Below, in pieces: positions 53,917-62,123 of a stretch of 64,000 nucleotides of DNA (its first letter is position 1; every line of letters begins with the position of its first letter). This DNA comes from Helicobacter kayseriensis (lineage in GTDB: Bacteria; Campylobacterota; Campylobacteria; Campylobacterales; Helicobacteraceae). Made by a program: the position numbers and the translations under genes. The stretch is from NCBI RefSeq assembly GCF_021300655.1, contig NZ_JAJTNB010000007.1, positions 1 to 64,000 of the forward strand. Reading direction: 5' to 3'. The notes beneath the pieces are model-generated. The model did no database searches. It was given only the letters and a program-made list of their open reading frames with translations, and was not told where the DNA came from.

Positions 53917-55716
53917 CTATATTTTGATTTGGAGTTCCTTTGCTTTTTGCAGGATTTGGAGGTCTTGAGCAGGGTCAAAAAACACAAATTCATCTCCGCT
54001 TTGATTTTTGCCCTCAAGCAAATCTCCAGATTTCCTATAACGCAAATCAAGCTCGGCAATTTCAAATCCATTTTTTGTCCTTACAAATTCATCCAAGCGC
54101 CTAGAGTGCTCCTGATGAGTAAATAAAAAACAATATCCCTTCAGCCCATTGCGACTCACCCTCCCACGCAATTGATGAAGTGTCGCAAACCCCATTCTCT
54201 CAGCACCCACAATCACAATCGTGCTTAAACGCGGAAGAGAGATTCCCACCTCAATCACCGTTGTGCTCAATAAAATCGCCCCCTTATCCCTAAACTCCTC
54301 AATCACCTCATCTTTATTCTTATCCCCTCCGCTTGTGCTATATACCCTCTCAAAATGCTTGCACCAATACTCTTGCGCTTTTTTTAGAGGCATATAAGAA
54401 AAATTCTCGCTCTCTTCTACCAAAGGATAAACGATCGCGACTTGATGATCTTGTGCGATCTCTGATCGGATATGATCTAACAAAGCAGGAAAATCTTTTT
54501 TTCTAAACACTTGTGTTGAAATATCTTTTTTAAAAGGAGTATCTAGAATAAATGTATGAGCAATGAGTTCTGATTGCAACATCGCCATTGTCCTAGGGAT
54601 AGGAGTGGCTGAGAATTGCAAGATATGGGGCTTCTTCCCTCCTTTGCTTGCAAATTTTTCTAATGTATGGCGTTGCATCGTCCCAAATCGATGTTGCTCA
54701 TCTGTCATCACAAGAGCAAAATCACTGAGATTTTCATTTTTATAAAGCAATGCTTGAGTGCCAATCACAAAATCAAACCCCAAAAAATTCTGCTCCTTGC
54801 TTTCACTTGTAAATAGTCCCACTGAAAGCGATGGGGGAAGAAATTTTAGAGCTTCTTGATAAAGTTGTTGTGCTAAGATTGTCGTAGGTGCCATCAAAAT
54901 CGACTTATAGGGATACACCATCATCACACTTGCCAAAATCACAATCGTTTTGCCACACCCCACATCTCCCATCACAATCCTCTTGCAAGCAATAGGACTC
55001 TTGAGATCTTTAGAAATTTCTGCAATTGCCTGATTCTGTCCCTGAGTCAATACAAAAGGAAGAGAAGAGATAAAATGTGCATAATCACCATGGCATTGAA
55101 ATTTTGAGGGAAAGAGCTTCTTTTTTTTACGCATTTTATGAAGATGAAAACAAATTTCAAGCATTTTAAAAATTTCCAAAGTTTTTGGAGGTAATCCTTT
55201 GTATTTTTCAAATTGCACAAAAAACTCAAAAGATGGATAAAACACCTGCATCACCTCCTCAATCACTGCCTTGGGCAATAGCATCTTTTCTAGATTCTCT
55301 TGAGTAAGATATTCTTTGATGAGCTTACGCATCTGTGAATTTTTGGCTTTATTTCTAGAAAAGACAGGAATAATCTCACCAAATTCTTTCACAATCTTTG
55401 GCTGAATCATCTCATAACCAAATCTTTTTTGAAGCATCCCATAAACATAAACTATCTTTCCGATAGAAAAAAGAATCAAATGAAAAGGCTTGGGGTGAAA
55501 AATCGTAACCTCAAGGGTTTGATCAAAATCTAAAATCAATGCTCTAATTTTCAATACTTTATGCGTCTTTTGATGCTCAATGGGCTGTATCCTCAAAACC
55601 CCCCAAGTCGCATTTTTAAGCTCAGAAATCAAAACTAGATTTTGATAATCTATGGGCGGATGAAGCAATATCTCAGTTAAGATTTTTGAAAAGCTATTCT
55701 CCAGATTCTCTTTCAT
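53917..55716 (-). CDS. recG: ATP-dependent DNA helicase RecG
   Basis: RecG regresses stalled replication forks and processes recombination junctions. The 599-residue protein has an N-terminal wedge/OB-like domain, Walker A GDVGCGKT at about residues 249-256, DEQHRFG near 340-346 (RecG/Mfd motif II), FSATPIPRT near 368-376, and motif VI LHQLRGRVSRNGLKGYC near 508-524. It is somewhat shorter than E. coli RecG (693), as is usual in Helicobacter. It is divergent from flgE across a 91-bp gap that carries the flgE promoter. Confidence 0.95.
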   Translation of the reverse strand: MKENLENSFSKILTEILLHPPIDYQNLVLISELKNATWGVLRIQPIEHQKTHKVLKIRALILDFDQTLEVTIFHPKPFHLILFSIGKIVYVYGMLQKRFGYEMIQPKIVKEFGEIIPVFSRNKAKNSQMRKLIKEYLTQENLEKMLLPKAVIEEVMQVFYPSFEFFVQFEKYKGLPPKTLEIFKMLEICFHLHKMRKKKKLFPSKFQCHGDYAHFISSLPFVLTQGQNQAIAEISKDLKSPIACKRIVMGDVGCGKTIVILASVMMVYPYKSILMAPTTILAQQLYQEALKFLPPSLSVGLFTSESKEQNFLGFDFVIGTQALLYKNENLSDFALVMTDEQHRFGTMQRHTLEKFASKGGKKPHILQFSATPIPRTMAMLQSELIAHTFILDTPFKKDISTQVFRKKDFPALLDHIRSEIAQDHQVAIVYPLVEESENFSYMPLKKAQEYWCKHFERVYSTSGGDKNKDEVIEEFRDKGAILLSTTVIEVGISLPRLSTIVIVGAERMGFATLHQLRGRVSRNGLKGYCFLFTHQEHSRRLDEFVRTKNGFEIAELDLRYRKSGDLLEGKNQSGDEFVFFDPAQDLQILQKAKELQIKI

Positions 55717-55756
55717 TATATTTACATCTTTTGTTTTTGGAAGATTCTATCTTTTT

Positions 55757-55770
55757 GGAATAAGTTTTGC
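55757..55770 (+). promoter_or_regulatory. sigma-54 promoter of flgE
   Basis: TTGGAATAAGTTTTGCTTT matches the campylobacterial -24/-12 consensus, with GG (55757-55758) and GC (55769-55770) exactly 10 bases apart. The predicted start site lies about 25 bp before the flgE ATG. Hook genes are established RpoN targets in Helicobacter and Campylobacter. Confidence 0.88.
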
Positions 55771-55807
55771 TTTGTAAGTTTCAAAAATTATTGAAGAAGG
55801 ATAAAAA

Positions 55808-57952
55808 ATGTTGAGATCATTATGGTCAGGTGTGGGTGGAATGCAAGCTCATCAAGTCGCTTTAGATGTTGAGAGTAACAATATCGCCAATGTCAATACA
55901 GTGGGATTTAAATACTCTAGAGCATCCTTTACAGATATGCTCTCACAAGTCAGCAATGCTGCGACCTCCCCACTGAATACAGGTTTGGGCGGACAAAACG
56001 ACAAATCTATAGGGCTAGGCGTTGGCATAGGCGCAACAACAAAGGTTTTTTCTCAAGGGAGTTTGCAAAACACAGATGTCAAATCTGATTTGGCTATTGA
56101 GGGAGATGGTTTCTTTGTCGTCAGCTCAGACAAAGGGGTGACTCAAAAATTTACAAGAAATGGGGAATTTCTTTTTGATGCAAATGGGAATCTTGTCACA
56201 ACAGGCGGACAAGTTGTGCAAGGATGGGTGAGAGATAGCAATCTTGAAAACCTTACAGATCAAACAATGTTTAAAGTCGATAACTCAGGTCCTGCCCAAG
56301 GAATCCAAATTGATCCATCAATGGTTATGCCCGCACGCTCTTCTTCTTCAATCTCTTTGCGTGCCAATCTCAACTCTGGGCGAAAAATCGAACAAATGGA
56401 AAGCATTTCTGTCCTTGATTCTGCAGTCAGAACAAAAGCAGATGGAACAAATCCTATCTATGATTCCAAATTCAAACTCCAACAAAATGCAGAGGATATG
56501 GGCGTTCTTTTCAACTCTGAGGGAGATGCAATGGCTCTCACAGAAGATCAAGGGATCTGGGTGAGCTACAAAAACTCTCAAATGCTCCGAGAGATCAAAG
56601 ACACTTCAGGAGTAAGCACTCTAGGGCTCAATGGTGCGCTAATTAGTTTTAGCAATGATTCTAATGCAAGCGGAATTAGCTCTCTAACTGCAGCAAAAGA
56701 TGCGATCAATGCCGCTACCAAACAAACCGGCGTAACAGCATTTATCGAAAATGGTGTGCTTAGACTTGAAAACAAAAATGAACTTGATGGAAATGAAAAT
56801 CTCAAAAACATCATTATCACCGATTCAGGGACAGGAGTGTTTGCAAACTTTGCCAATGGAGATGCTGATATCACTTCATTCCGCTACAAATACACTACAA
56901 ACAATGAGCCTGATTTCACCACAGGACAATTTAAAACCACAGAACAACTCAGAGAACTAATGCAACATGATGCCAATATGGTCAAAAATCCTGATGGTCC
57001 ATACAAAGATAGCACCTCAACAGTTTCAGTCACCGTCAATCAATATGGAATGTTTGAAATCCTCAATAAGGATGATGGAAATGGACAAGATGATATTTTG
57101 AATGTTTTGGTTACAAGCTACTCTTCTGACAATATCGCAAGCAATGTGCTTTTTAAAGATGCGATGGCGGCACTCAATACAACAGCTCTGGTCGAGGGTG
57201 GAAAACCTACAACAAGCGAGCGTTTTACAAAAGCTATCCACAATGCAAGCATTGATGTCTTTGATTCTTTAGGCTCTAAGCACAATGTCAGAATCGAATT
57301 TTACAAAAGCGGTCCTTTAGAATGGAAATTCCGTGCTATTGTTCCCACTCCAGCAAGACTTGTAGGGGCAAGCGAAGCTTATCCAAATATTTTGGAGGGC
57401 GGCAGAGTCACATTCAATGGAGATGGAAGCCTTGCGGGTATCTATCCCCCTGCAATCGAGCTTGAACCTCAAAATGGAGCCAAAACTCCTCAAAGAATCG
57501 ATCTAGCCTTTGGATCAAATAAATCTTTTGATGGTCTTACAAGCGTGGATAAAATCTCTGAGACTTATGCTATCGATCAAAATGGATATCAAGCAGGAGA
57601 TCTTGCAGATATTCGATTTGATAACAATGGGACACTTTTGGGAGCCTTTAGCAATGGGCGCACCCTTGCGCTTGCTCAAGTCGCACTTGCCAACTTTGCC
57701 AATAACGCAGGACTTCGTGCAGAAGGAGGAAACCTCTTTAGCCAAAGCTCAAACTCTGGAGCACCCACAATCGGAGCGCCCAACACAGGAAAGCGAGGGG
57801 GAATCTCTGGAAGCAAACTAGAAATGAGTAATGTGGATTTGAGCAGAAGCCTCACCCAGCTCATCGTCACTCAAAGAGGATTCCAAGCCAACTCCAAAAC
57901 TGTCACAACCTCTGATCAAATCCTCAACACTCTCCTAGCACTCAAGCAATAA
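55808..57952 (+). CDS. flgE: flagellar hook protein FlgE
   Basis: FlgE forms the flagellar hook. The 714-residue protein has the rod/hook N-terminal motif (MLRSLWSGVGGMQAHQVALD...NNIANVNTVGFK) at residues 1-37 and the FlgE C-terminal domain ending LTQLIVTQRGFQANSKTV...LNTLLALKQ. The hook domain (FTRNGEFLFDANGNLVTTGG) is near residue 117. The middle is expanded compared with Salmonella (403 residues), matching the roughly 718 residues of H. pylori FlgE. AAGAAGGA precedes the ATG, and the gene has its own sigma-54 promoter and a terminator-like hairpin, so it is probably monocistronic. Confidence 0.96.
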   Translation: MLRSLWSGVGGMQAHQVALDVESNNIANVNTVGFKYSRASFTDMLSQVSNAATSPLNTGLGGQNDKSIGLGVGIGATTKVFSQGSLQNTDVKSDLAIEGDGFFVVSSDKGVTQKFTRNGEFLFDANGNLVTTGGQVVQGWVRDSNLENLTDQTMFKVDNSGPAQGIQIDPSMVMPARSSSSISLRANLNSGRKIEQMESISVLDSAVRTKADGTNPIYDSKFKLQQNAEDMGVLFNSEGDAMALTEDQGIWVSYKNSQMLREIKDTSGVSTLGLNGALISFSNDSNASGISSLTAAKDAINAATKQTGVTAFIENGVLRLENKNELDGNENLKNIIITDSGTGVFANFANGDADITSFRYKYTTNNEPDFTTGQFKTTEQLRELMQHDANMVKNPDGPYKDSTSTVSVTVNQYGMFEILNKDDGNGQDDILNVLVTSYSSDNIASNVLFKDAMAALNTTALVEGGKPTTSERFTKAIHNASIDVFDSLGSKHNVRIEFYKSGPLEWKFRAIVPTPARLVGASEAYPNILEGGRVTFNGDGSLAGIYPPAIELEPQNGAKTPQRIDLAFGSNKSFDGLTSVDKISETYAIDQNGYQAGDLADIRFDNNGTLLGAFSNGRTLALAQVALANFANNAGLRAEGGNLFSQSSNSGAPTIGAPNTGKRGGISGSKLEMSNVDLSRSLTQLIVTQRGFQANSKTVTTSDQILNTLLALKQ

Positions 57953-57962
57953 GCTTGAGTGC
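57938..57962 (+). terminator. hairpin at the flgE stop codon
   Basis: GCACTCAAGC and GCTTGAGTGC form a perfect 10-bp stem with a 5-nt loop that contains the flgE stop codon. A T-run follows only some 25 bp later, so this is a terminator-like element rather than a textbook one. Confidence 0.6.
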
Positions 57963-58026
57963 ACTTCTTGCTCTCTAAATCTTATTTTTTTGTAGAATGC
58001 TTAAAAACTTTACAAGGAAACACCAT

Positions 58027-58779
58027 ATGAAATATCATCGCATTATAGCTTTGGTGCTTTTTAGCATTCTCATCGCAAATGGAATGGAAAATAAGTCAGG
58101 AATACTCATTGGAATCGAAGGGAATCTTGAAAGTAGTCGATTTGATCGACCACTAATTAATGACAGGGGGCGATGGGTAGATCTTTATAATAGACTTGAT
58201 GCATCAGGGGAAACTTCTGTCTCTTTCAATGGAGGGGTTAAGCTTGGCTATCAACATTATTTCACACAAAGCCTAGGGCTTCGCGCATCTGGATACTTTG
58301 GACTTGGATCACTTAAAGAGAATGTCGAATATCTTGATGCCCCTCAAAAATTCATTTCTAGCTATGAAAACAACTACCTCCTTATCAAAACAGGGCTTGA
58401 TCTTGAGTTTCTTTGGGATTTTTGGGAGAGGGGAGATCATGCGCTAGGACTCAATCTTGGAGTAGGGTATCGCTATACACATTTTGGCTTTGAAAGTGGA
58501 CAATTTAGGCTTATTGGATTTGGTGATCTTCGCATTGATAATATAGACAAAATCACTGCCAAAGAGCTCCCCACAGAACATTCGATCTACCCTTCAATTG
58601 GCTTACACTATTATTATCAAGCACATCAGTTTGCTCTCAATTATCGCTTTGGAGGTGTTTTGCATTTTGATTCAAAATGGAAATATATAGAAAATGGTTC
58701 ACGAAAAGAATATCTTTTTAAACAAAATATTTCTAGCACGCCAAGCTATTTTTCATTTTCGTATGCTTATCGCTTTTAA
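58027..58779 (+). CDS. Helicobacter-type outer membrane protein, paralogue 1
   Basis: A 250-residue protein with a signal peptide (residues 1-18, LVLFSILIANG), then strands of alternating hydrophobic residues ending FSFSYAYRF with a terminal phenylalanine, typical of 8-10-stranded Helicobacter outer-membrane barrels. The start at 58027 is chosen because AAGGA lies 9 nt upstream and the signal peptide begins there; an ATG at 57997 adds ten charged residues. The downstream gene is a close paralogue sharing long identical DNA blocks. Function unknown; adhesion or porin activity would be a guess. Confidence 0.8.
   Translation: MKYHRIIALVLFSILIANGMENKSGILIGIEGNLESSRFDRPLINDRGRWVDLYNRLDASGETSVSFNGGVKLGYQHYFTQSLGLRASGYFGLGSLKENVEYLDAPQKFISSYENNYLLIKTGLDLEFLWDFWERGDHALGLNLGVGYRYTHFGFESGQFRLIGFGDLRIDNIDKITAKELPTEHSIYPSIGLHYYYQAHQFALNYRFGGVLHFDSKWKYIENGSRKEYLFKQNISSTPSYFSFSYAYRF
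58243..58310. repeat. 68-bp identical block shared by the two tandem OMP genes
   Basis: Identical to 59065-59132 in the second OMP gene (encoding LGYQHYFTQSLGLRASGYFG). Further shared blocks are 58433-58499 and 58601-58668, and the 3' end 58732-58779. The blocks coincide with predicted membrane strands; the DNA between them is unrelated. Confidence 0.85.
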
Positions 58780-58845
58780 AAATGGAATGGAAACATAATT
58801 TAAATTAAAAATACAATCTAAATAAAAACCTGAAAGGAAACAGAC

Positions 58846-59601
58846 ATGAAACGTATCATCACTCTAATGTTTTTAAGCATTGTAATCACAAACGGAATAG
58901 AAAGCAAATCAGGAATGCTTATCGGAATCGAAGGAAATCTTGAAGGCAGCCAGTTTAAACCCCCTCTATCTTGGGATGATGAAGAAGGATGGATCGATCT
59001 ACACACGCGCTATGGACAATCCCCTATTAATGACACTTCTTTTTCTTTCAATGGAGGGATCAAACTTGGCTATCAACATTATTTCACACAAAGCCTAGGG
59101 CTTCGCGCATCTGGATACTTTGGACTTGGATCGCTTAGACAGAGAATGAAATTTTTTGATTCTGAAACAAATCTATATGAAAAATACGATAGCGACTTTC
59201 TCCTTATCAAAACAGGGCTTGATCTTGAGTTTCTTTGGGATTTTTGGGAGATGAGAGATCATGCGCTAGGACTCAATCTTGGAGTAGGGTATCGCTATAC
59301 ACATTTTGGCTTTGAAAGTGGGGAAATCTCTGCAATCTATGGAAATGACAAAGATTCTTATCTTAGGTATCACAAAACCCATCAAGTATCCTCTCCTACA
59401 GAGCATTCTATCTATCCCTCTATTGGCTTACACTATTATTATCAAGCACATCAGTTTGCTCTCAATTATCGCTTTGGAGGTGTTTTGCATTTCACTTCAG
59501 AGGGAGAGCAATCTTACAATGATGGCACATTGGGACTTATTAGACAAAGTATCTCTAGCACGCCAAGCTATTTTTCATTTTCGTATGCTTATCGCTTTTA
59601 G
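58846..59601 (+). CDS. Helicobacter-type outer membrane protein, paralogue 2
   Basis: A 251-residue barrel protein with a signal peptide (residues 1-16) and the same C-terminal FSFSYAYRF as the preceding gene. The predicted membrane strands are nearly identical to paralogue 1, while the stretches between them (exposed loops, for example around residues 28-55, 100-118 and 160-185) differ completely. AAGGAAA precedes the ATG. The tandem arrangement 66 bp apart and the identical blocks indicate duplication followed by loop diversification or gene conversion. Confidence 0.8.
   Translation: MKRIITLMFLSIVITNGIESKSGMLIGIEGNLEGSQFKPPLSWDDEEGWIDLHTRYGQSPINDTSFSFNGGIKLGYQHYFTQSLGLRASGYFGLGSLRQRMKFFDSETNLYEKYDSDFLLIKTGLDLEFLWDFWEMRDHALGLNLGVGYRYTHFGFESGEISAIYGNDKDSYLRYHKTHQVSSPTEHSIYPSIGLHYYYQAHQFALNYRFGGVLHFTSEGEQSYNDGTLGLIRQSISSTPSYFSFSYAYRF
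59065..59132. repeat. second copy of the 68-bp OMP block
   Basis: Identical to 58243-58310 in the upstream OMP gene; see that entry for the other shared blocks. Confidence 0.85.
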
Positions 59602-59675
59602 CCAAATCTTGCGCTTATTTAAAGTCGGTTTATGGAGATTGCCAATACTTAAGGTTTATCATTAAAGGAGCAAAA

Positions 59676-60419
59676 ATGAAAAAATTCTTATTTTTTACTA
59701 TTCTTGTGAGTCTATTACTCCATGCAGAGATCAATCTCTATGGACCAGGAGGGCCACACACAGCGCTCCAAGAGATCGCAAAGGTTTATGAAAAGCAGAC
59801 AGGGATCAAAGTCAATGTCAATTTTGGCCCACAAAAAACATGGCAAGAAAAAGCAGAGCAAAATGCGGATATTCTTTTTGGCGCATCAGATCAATCAGCG
59901 GTTGCGATTGCGACAGATTTTGGAGACAAATTTGATCCAAAAGAGATCAAACCTCTCTATCTTAGAGAAGCAATCATCTTGACACAAAAGGGCAATCCAC
60001 TCAAAATCAAAGGACTCAAAGATCTTGCCAACAAAAAAGTGCGTATCGTCGTCCCAGAGGGTGCAGGCAAAAGCAACACCTCAGGAACAGGAGTGTGGGA
60101 AGATATGATCGGACGCACCAAAGATCTCAAGACAATCGCAAATTTCCGATCCAATATCATCGCCTATGTCCCCAATAGTGGCAGTGCTAAAAAACTCTTC
60201 TTAGATAAAGAAGTGGATGCGTGGATCACTTGGCTAGACTGGGCAAAAAGCAATCCCGACTATGGCGATGTCGTCGCGATCGAGAAAGATTTAGTCGTTT
60301 ATAGGACTTTCAATGTCGTTTTGATCAAAAATGCCTCACAAGAAGCACAGGACTTCGTGAAATTTCTCTCTAGCAAAGAAGCTGAGCAAATCTTCAAAAA
60401 ATTTGGATGGTTTCGCTAA
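59676..60419 (+). CDS. PEB3/AcfC-like periplasmic binding protein
   Basis: A 247-residue protein with a signal peptide (cleavage after LHA, residue 17), whose mature start EINLYGPGGPHTALQEIAK is typical of Campylobacter PEB3 and Vibrio AcfC. The fold is a type II periplasmic binding protein: NVNFGPQKTWQEKAEQNADI, GAGKSNTSGTGVWEDMIG near 128-145 and the C-terminal AEQIFKKFGWFR. PEB3 is reported to bind 3-phosphoglycerate and citrate-like anions and is a major surface antigen; ligand here is unknown. No transporter genes are adjacent. AAGGAG precedes the ATG, and a hairpin follows the gene. Confidence 0.87.
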   Translation: MKKFLFFTILVSLLLHAEINLYGPGGPHTALQEIAKVYEKQTGIKVNVNFGPQKTWQEKAEQNADILFGASDQSAVAIATDFGDKFDPKEIKPLYLREAIILTQKGNPLKIKGLKDLANKKVRIVVPEGAGKSNTSGTGVWEDMIGRTKDLKTIANFRSNIIAYVPNSGSAKKLFLDKEVDAWITWLDWAKSNPDYGDVVAIEKDLVVYRTFNVVLIKNASQEAQDFVKFLSSKEAEQIFKKFGWFR

Positions 60420-60748
60420 ATATCCATCCCTCCCCCTATCCCCTAATGGATAGGGAATCTAAACCAAGATTCAGGGATTTTCCCCAAGCTTCAAAAATTA
60501 TTTCTTCCAAAATACTCAAAAAACACCGATATAGACACCACTTGAAAGAATCAAAAAGAAAAAATTATTTCCCAAATAAGCTTTAATCTTCAAAAAGCAA
60601 TACCATCATACAGGTGCCTAGACTTTGTTCTACATATCTTCAAGCCATCAAGAAAAACTTGAAAATTACAAACAATATGTCAAAAAATACAAGAGTAGAA
60701 GCTTGAGATATCGTTATCGCCGAAGAAAACTTCAATCATAAAACTATT
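60420..60748. other. intergenic region between convergent genes
   Basis: This 329-bp region holds the hairpin after the PEB3-like gene and otherwise no gene I can support. The longest open stretch (about 37 codons from 60630 to 60740, Lys/Arg/Tyr-rich, plus strand) lacks a usable start and ribosome-binding site. It marks the boundary between conserved genes and the accessory cassette on the right. Confidence 0.5.
60434..60455 (+). terminator. hairpin after the PEB3-like gene
   Basis: CCCTATCC and GGATAGGG form a perfect 8-bp, G-C-containing stem with a 6-nt loop, 15 bp beyond the stop codon. No T-run follows on the plus strand. It probably ends the transcript or protects its 3' end. Confidence 0.5.
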
Positions 60749-61579
60749 TCAAAAAATCTCAAACTCCTCACTTTCATCATCGGCAAATTCCTCATCTTCA
60801 AATCGTGAGAAATTGATAAGCACATCAATATCATATTCAATCTCTTCAAGCTTATTTACATCCAGCGAAAAGCAAATCAAACTTCCATCAATTGAGAATG
60901 GCAACCTAATCTCCTCTCTTGTGTGATTATAAAAAGATACTGCAGAATCATTTGAAACAACCAAAAGCTCTGAATTTCCAATTTGCTTAGCAAGACTTAA
61001 AATGATAAAAAGACCAAAACCAGAATTTCTTTCACTCCCATAGATAGTCGGCATGCTTGCGGTGATCCCCTTTTTGACTGCCTCATCTATAGCCTCAATC
61101 TCAGACTTGATATTTAAAAATTTCGAAGAAAGCCTACGCAAAAACCCGCATCCCATATCAATAACAGCAACTTCAACAATACGCTTTGTAGGATAATATT
61201 GTGCCATTGTCCAACCATAAGAGCCAGAGTGGTCTGCAACATTATTCAAGAGTTCTGACACAACATAATTCAAACAATCTTTGAGGTCTTTTGCTAAATC
61301 TTCTTTTCCAGAAAGTTGTGAAACTATAGTTTGAACTATTTGTTTGGTTAAACTTTCGATTTCTCCTCTTTGATTAACTTTTTGAATAGGAGTGTATGTT
61401 TTTCCAGCACAAGACAAACGATTCATATTGTCAAAATAGCTATTTAAAATCTCGTGAATCTTACTTTGTGTCAAAAAACTTTTCAGAATCAACACCTTAA
61501 GTGGTGTAAGAAACTCTTTTTCTAATGTGTCTTGATTTTGAATTTGTGTGAGTATTTTATTTAGATCTTGATGAAGCAT
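60749..61579 (-). CDS. GHKL-type ATPase (RsbW/histidine-kinase-like)
   Basis: A 276-residue cytoplasmic protein with a HATPase_c-like domain at about residues 95-215: N-box SELLNNVADHSG near 105-116, G1 VIDMGCGF near 138-145, and GSERNSGFGLFI near 181-192. No dimerisation/phosphoacceptor helix, sensor or membrane segment is present, so this is not an ordinary histidine kinase; it resembles free-standing RsbW/SpoIIAB-like kinases or GHKL ATPases. The C-terminus is very acidic (DEEFADDESEEFE). The start is taken at 61579 (MLHQDLNK); it overlaps the STAS-like gene by 23 bp, so the two are co-translated. Function unknown. Confidence 0.7.
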   Translation of the reverse strand: MLHQDLNKILTQIQNQDTLEKEFLTPLKVLILKSFLTQSKIHEILNSYFDNMNRLSCAGKTYTPIQKVNQRGEIESLTKQIVQTIVSQLSGKEDLAKDLKDCLNYVVSELLNNVADHSGSYGWTMAQYYPTKRIVEVAVIDMGCGFLRRLSSKFLNIKSEIEAIDEAVKKGITASMPTIYGSERNSGFGLFIILSLAKQIGNSELLVVSNDSAVSFYNHTREEIRLPFSIDGSLICFSLDVNKLEEIEYDIDVLINFSRFEDEEFADDESEEFEIF

Positions 61580-61883
61580 TATTTTTGCGAGCTCGTTCTT
61601 TGATGACAAAATTTGCTAAGTTTTTTATGTTGTCCTGTGCATTTTCAAGCACAATCTTCCTCTTGATAACATCAAGTCCAAACTTTGCATACAATAAACC
61701 AAAAACCTCATCAGCAAACGAATGGGAAACTCTGTCTATCCTCTGGAAATCAACAACAACTTGCCAATCTTTTGTTTCTAATAATTCAATAATTCTTTTA
61801 CGCAAAATCTCTCCACTATCTCGTGAACCTAGGAAATCAAAATCTTCAAACATTGTGGCTACTTCAAGTATTGTTTTTTCCAT
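61557..61883 (-). CDS. STAS-like protein (DUF4325 type)
   Basis: A 108-residue cytoplasmic protein resembling the STAS-like DUF4325 family: the segment GSRDSGEILRKRIIELLE, the strand VVVDFQRIDRVSHSFADEVFGLLY and the following helix give the anti-sigma-antagonist-like beta-alpha fold. The typical phosphorylatable serine after the strand is suggested by VSHSFADE. GGGAGGAG precedes the ATG. It overlaps the GHKL ATPase gene by 23 bp, the arrangement expected for a partner-switch pair (antagonist plus ATPase/kinase). No sigma factor gene is adjacent. What the pair controls is unknown. Confidence 0.7.
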   Translation of the reverse strand: MEKTILEVATMFEDFDFLGSRDSGEILRKRIIELLETKDWQVVVDFQRIDRVSHSFADEVFGLLYAKFGLDVIKRKIVLENAQDNIKNLANFVIKERARKNNASSRSK

Positions 61884-61895
61884 TAGCTCCTCCCA

Positions 61896-62000
61896 TCAAA
61901 TAGCGTAAAAATCATGTGCCATATTACCAAAACGAAGAGAGAAAAAATAGCAATAACTCTCCATCACTTCGCCAAGACTTCTCATCATAAAGCTTCTCAT
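61896..62000 (-). CDS. small open reading frame upstream of the STAS-like gene
   Basis: A 34-codon frame (MRSFMMRSLGEVMESYCYFF..., ending FYAI) with AGGAG 5 nt before its ATG and a stop located just before the ribosome-binding site of the STAS-like gene, so it fits the operon. It overlaps in another frame with a 41-codon candidate at 61924-62049 (MIKNSNQIKNQEARSENEK...), which has more typical codon use but a weaker ribosome-binding site. At most one is likely to be a real gene; neither resembles a known family. A leader-peptide role is possible. Confidence 0.35.
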   Translation of the reverse strand: MRSFMMRSLGEVMESYCYFFSLRFGNMAHDFYAI

Positions 62001-62070
62001 TTTCACTCCTAGCTTCTTGATTTTTAATCTGATTAGAGTTTTTTATCATCTCTCTTTGTGAGAATAAGGG

Positions 62071-62123
62071 TTAGCTTGGCACGATAGAGTTTTTGCGGGC
62101 GGTTTTTTGGAGGGAGAAGAGCA
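62071..62123. repeat. 53-bp direct repeat, copy 1 (3' end of pentapeptide gene)
   Basis: The last 53 bp of the 467-residue gene, from the stop codon inward, match 63603-63655 with four substitutions. Conservation is limited to the C-terminal tag and falls off in the membrane helices. This indicates paralogy with recent gene conversion or strong selection on the tag. Confidence 0.7.

Noticed and set aside
57985-58000. ATG at 57997 as start of the first OMP gene.
   Set aside because: The ATG at 58027 has AAGGA upstream and gives a proper signal peptide; the earlier one adds a charged extension and lies in the probable promoter (TGTAGAAT).
58027-59601. Interpretation of the OMP repeats as an insertion sequence or CRISPR-like array.
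   Set aside because: The identical blocks are in frame, encode barrel strands and occur once per gene; no transposase or regular spacers.
60630-60740. Lys/Arg/Tyr-rich open stretch in the gap before the accessory cassette.
   Set aside because: No start codon with a ribosome-binding site, an in-frame stop just upstream, and no family resemblance; could be decayed coding DNA but not supportable.
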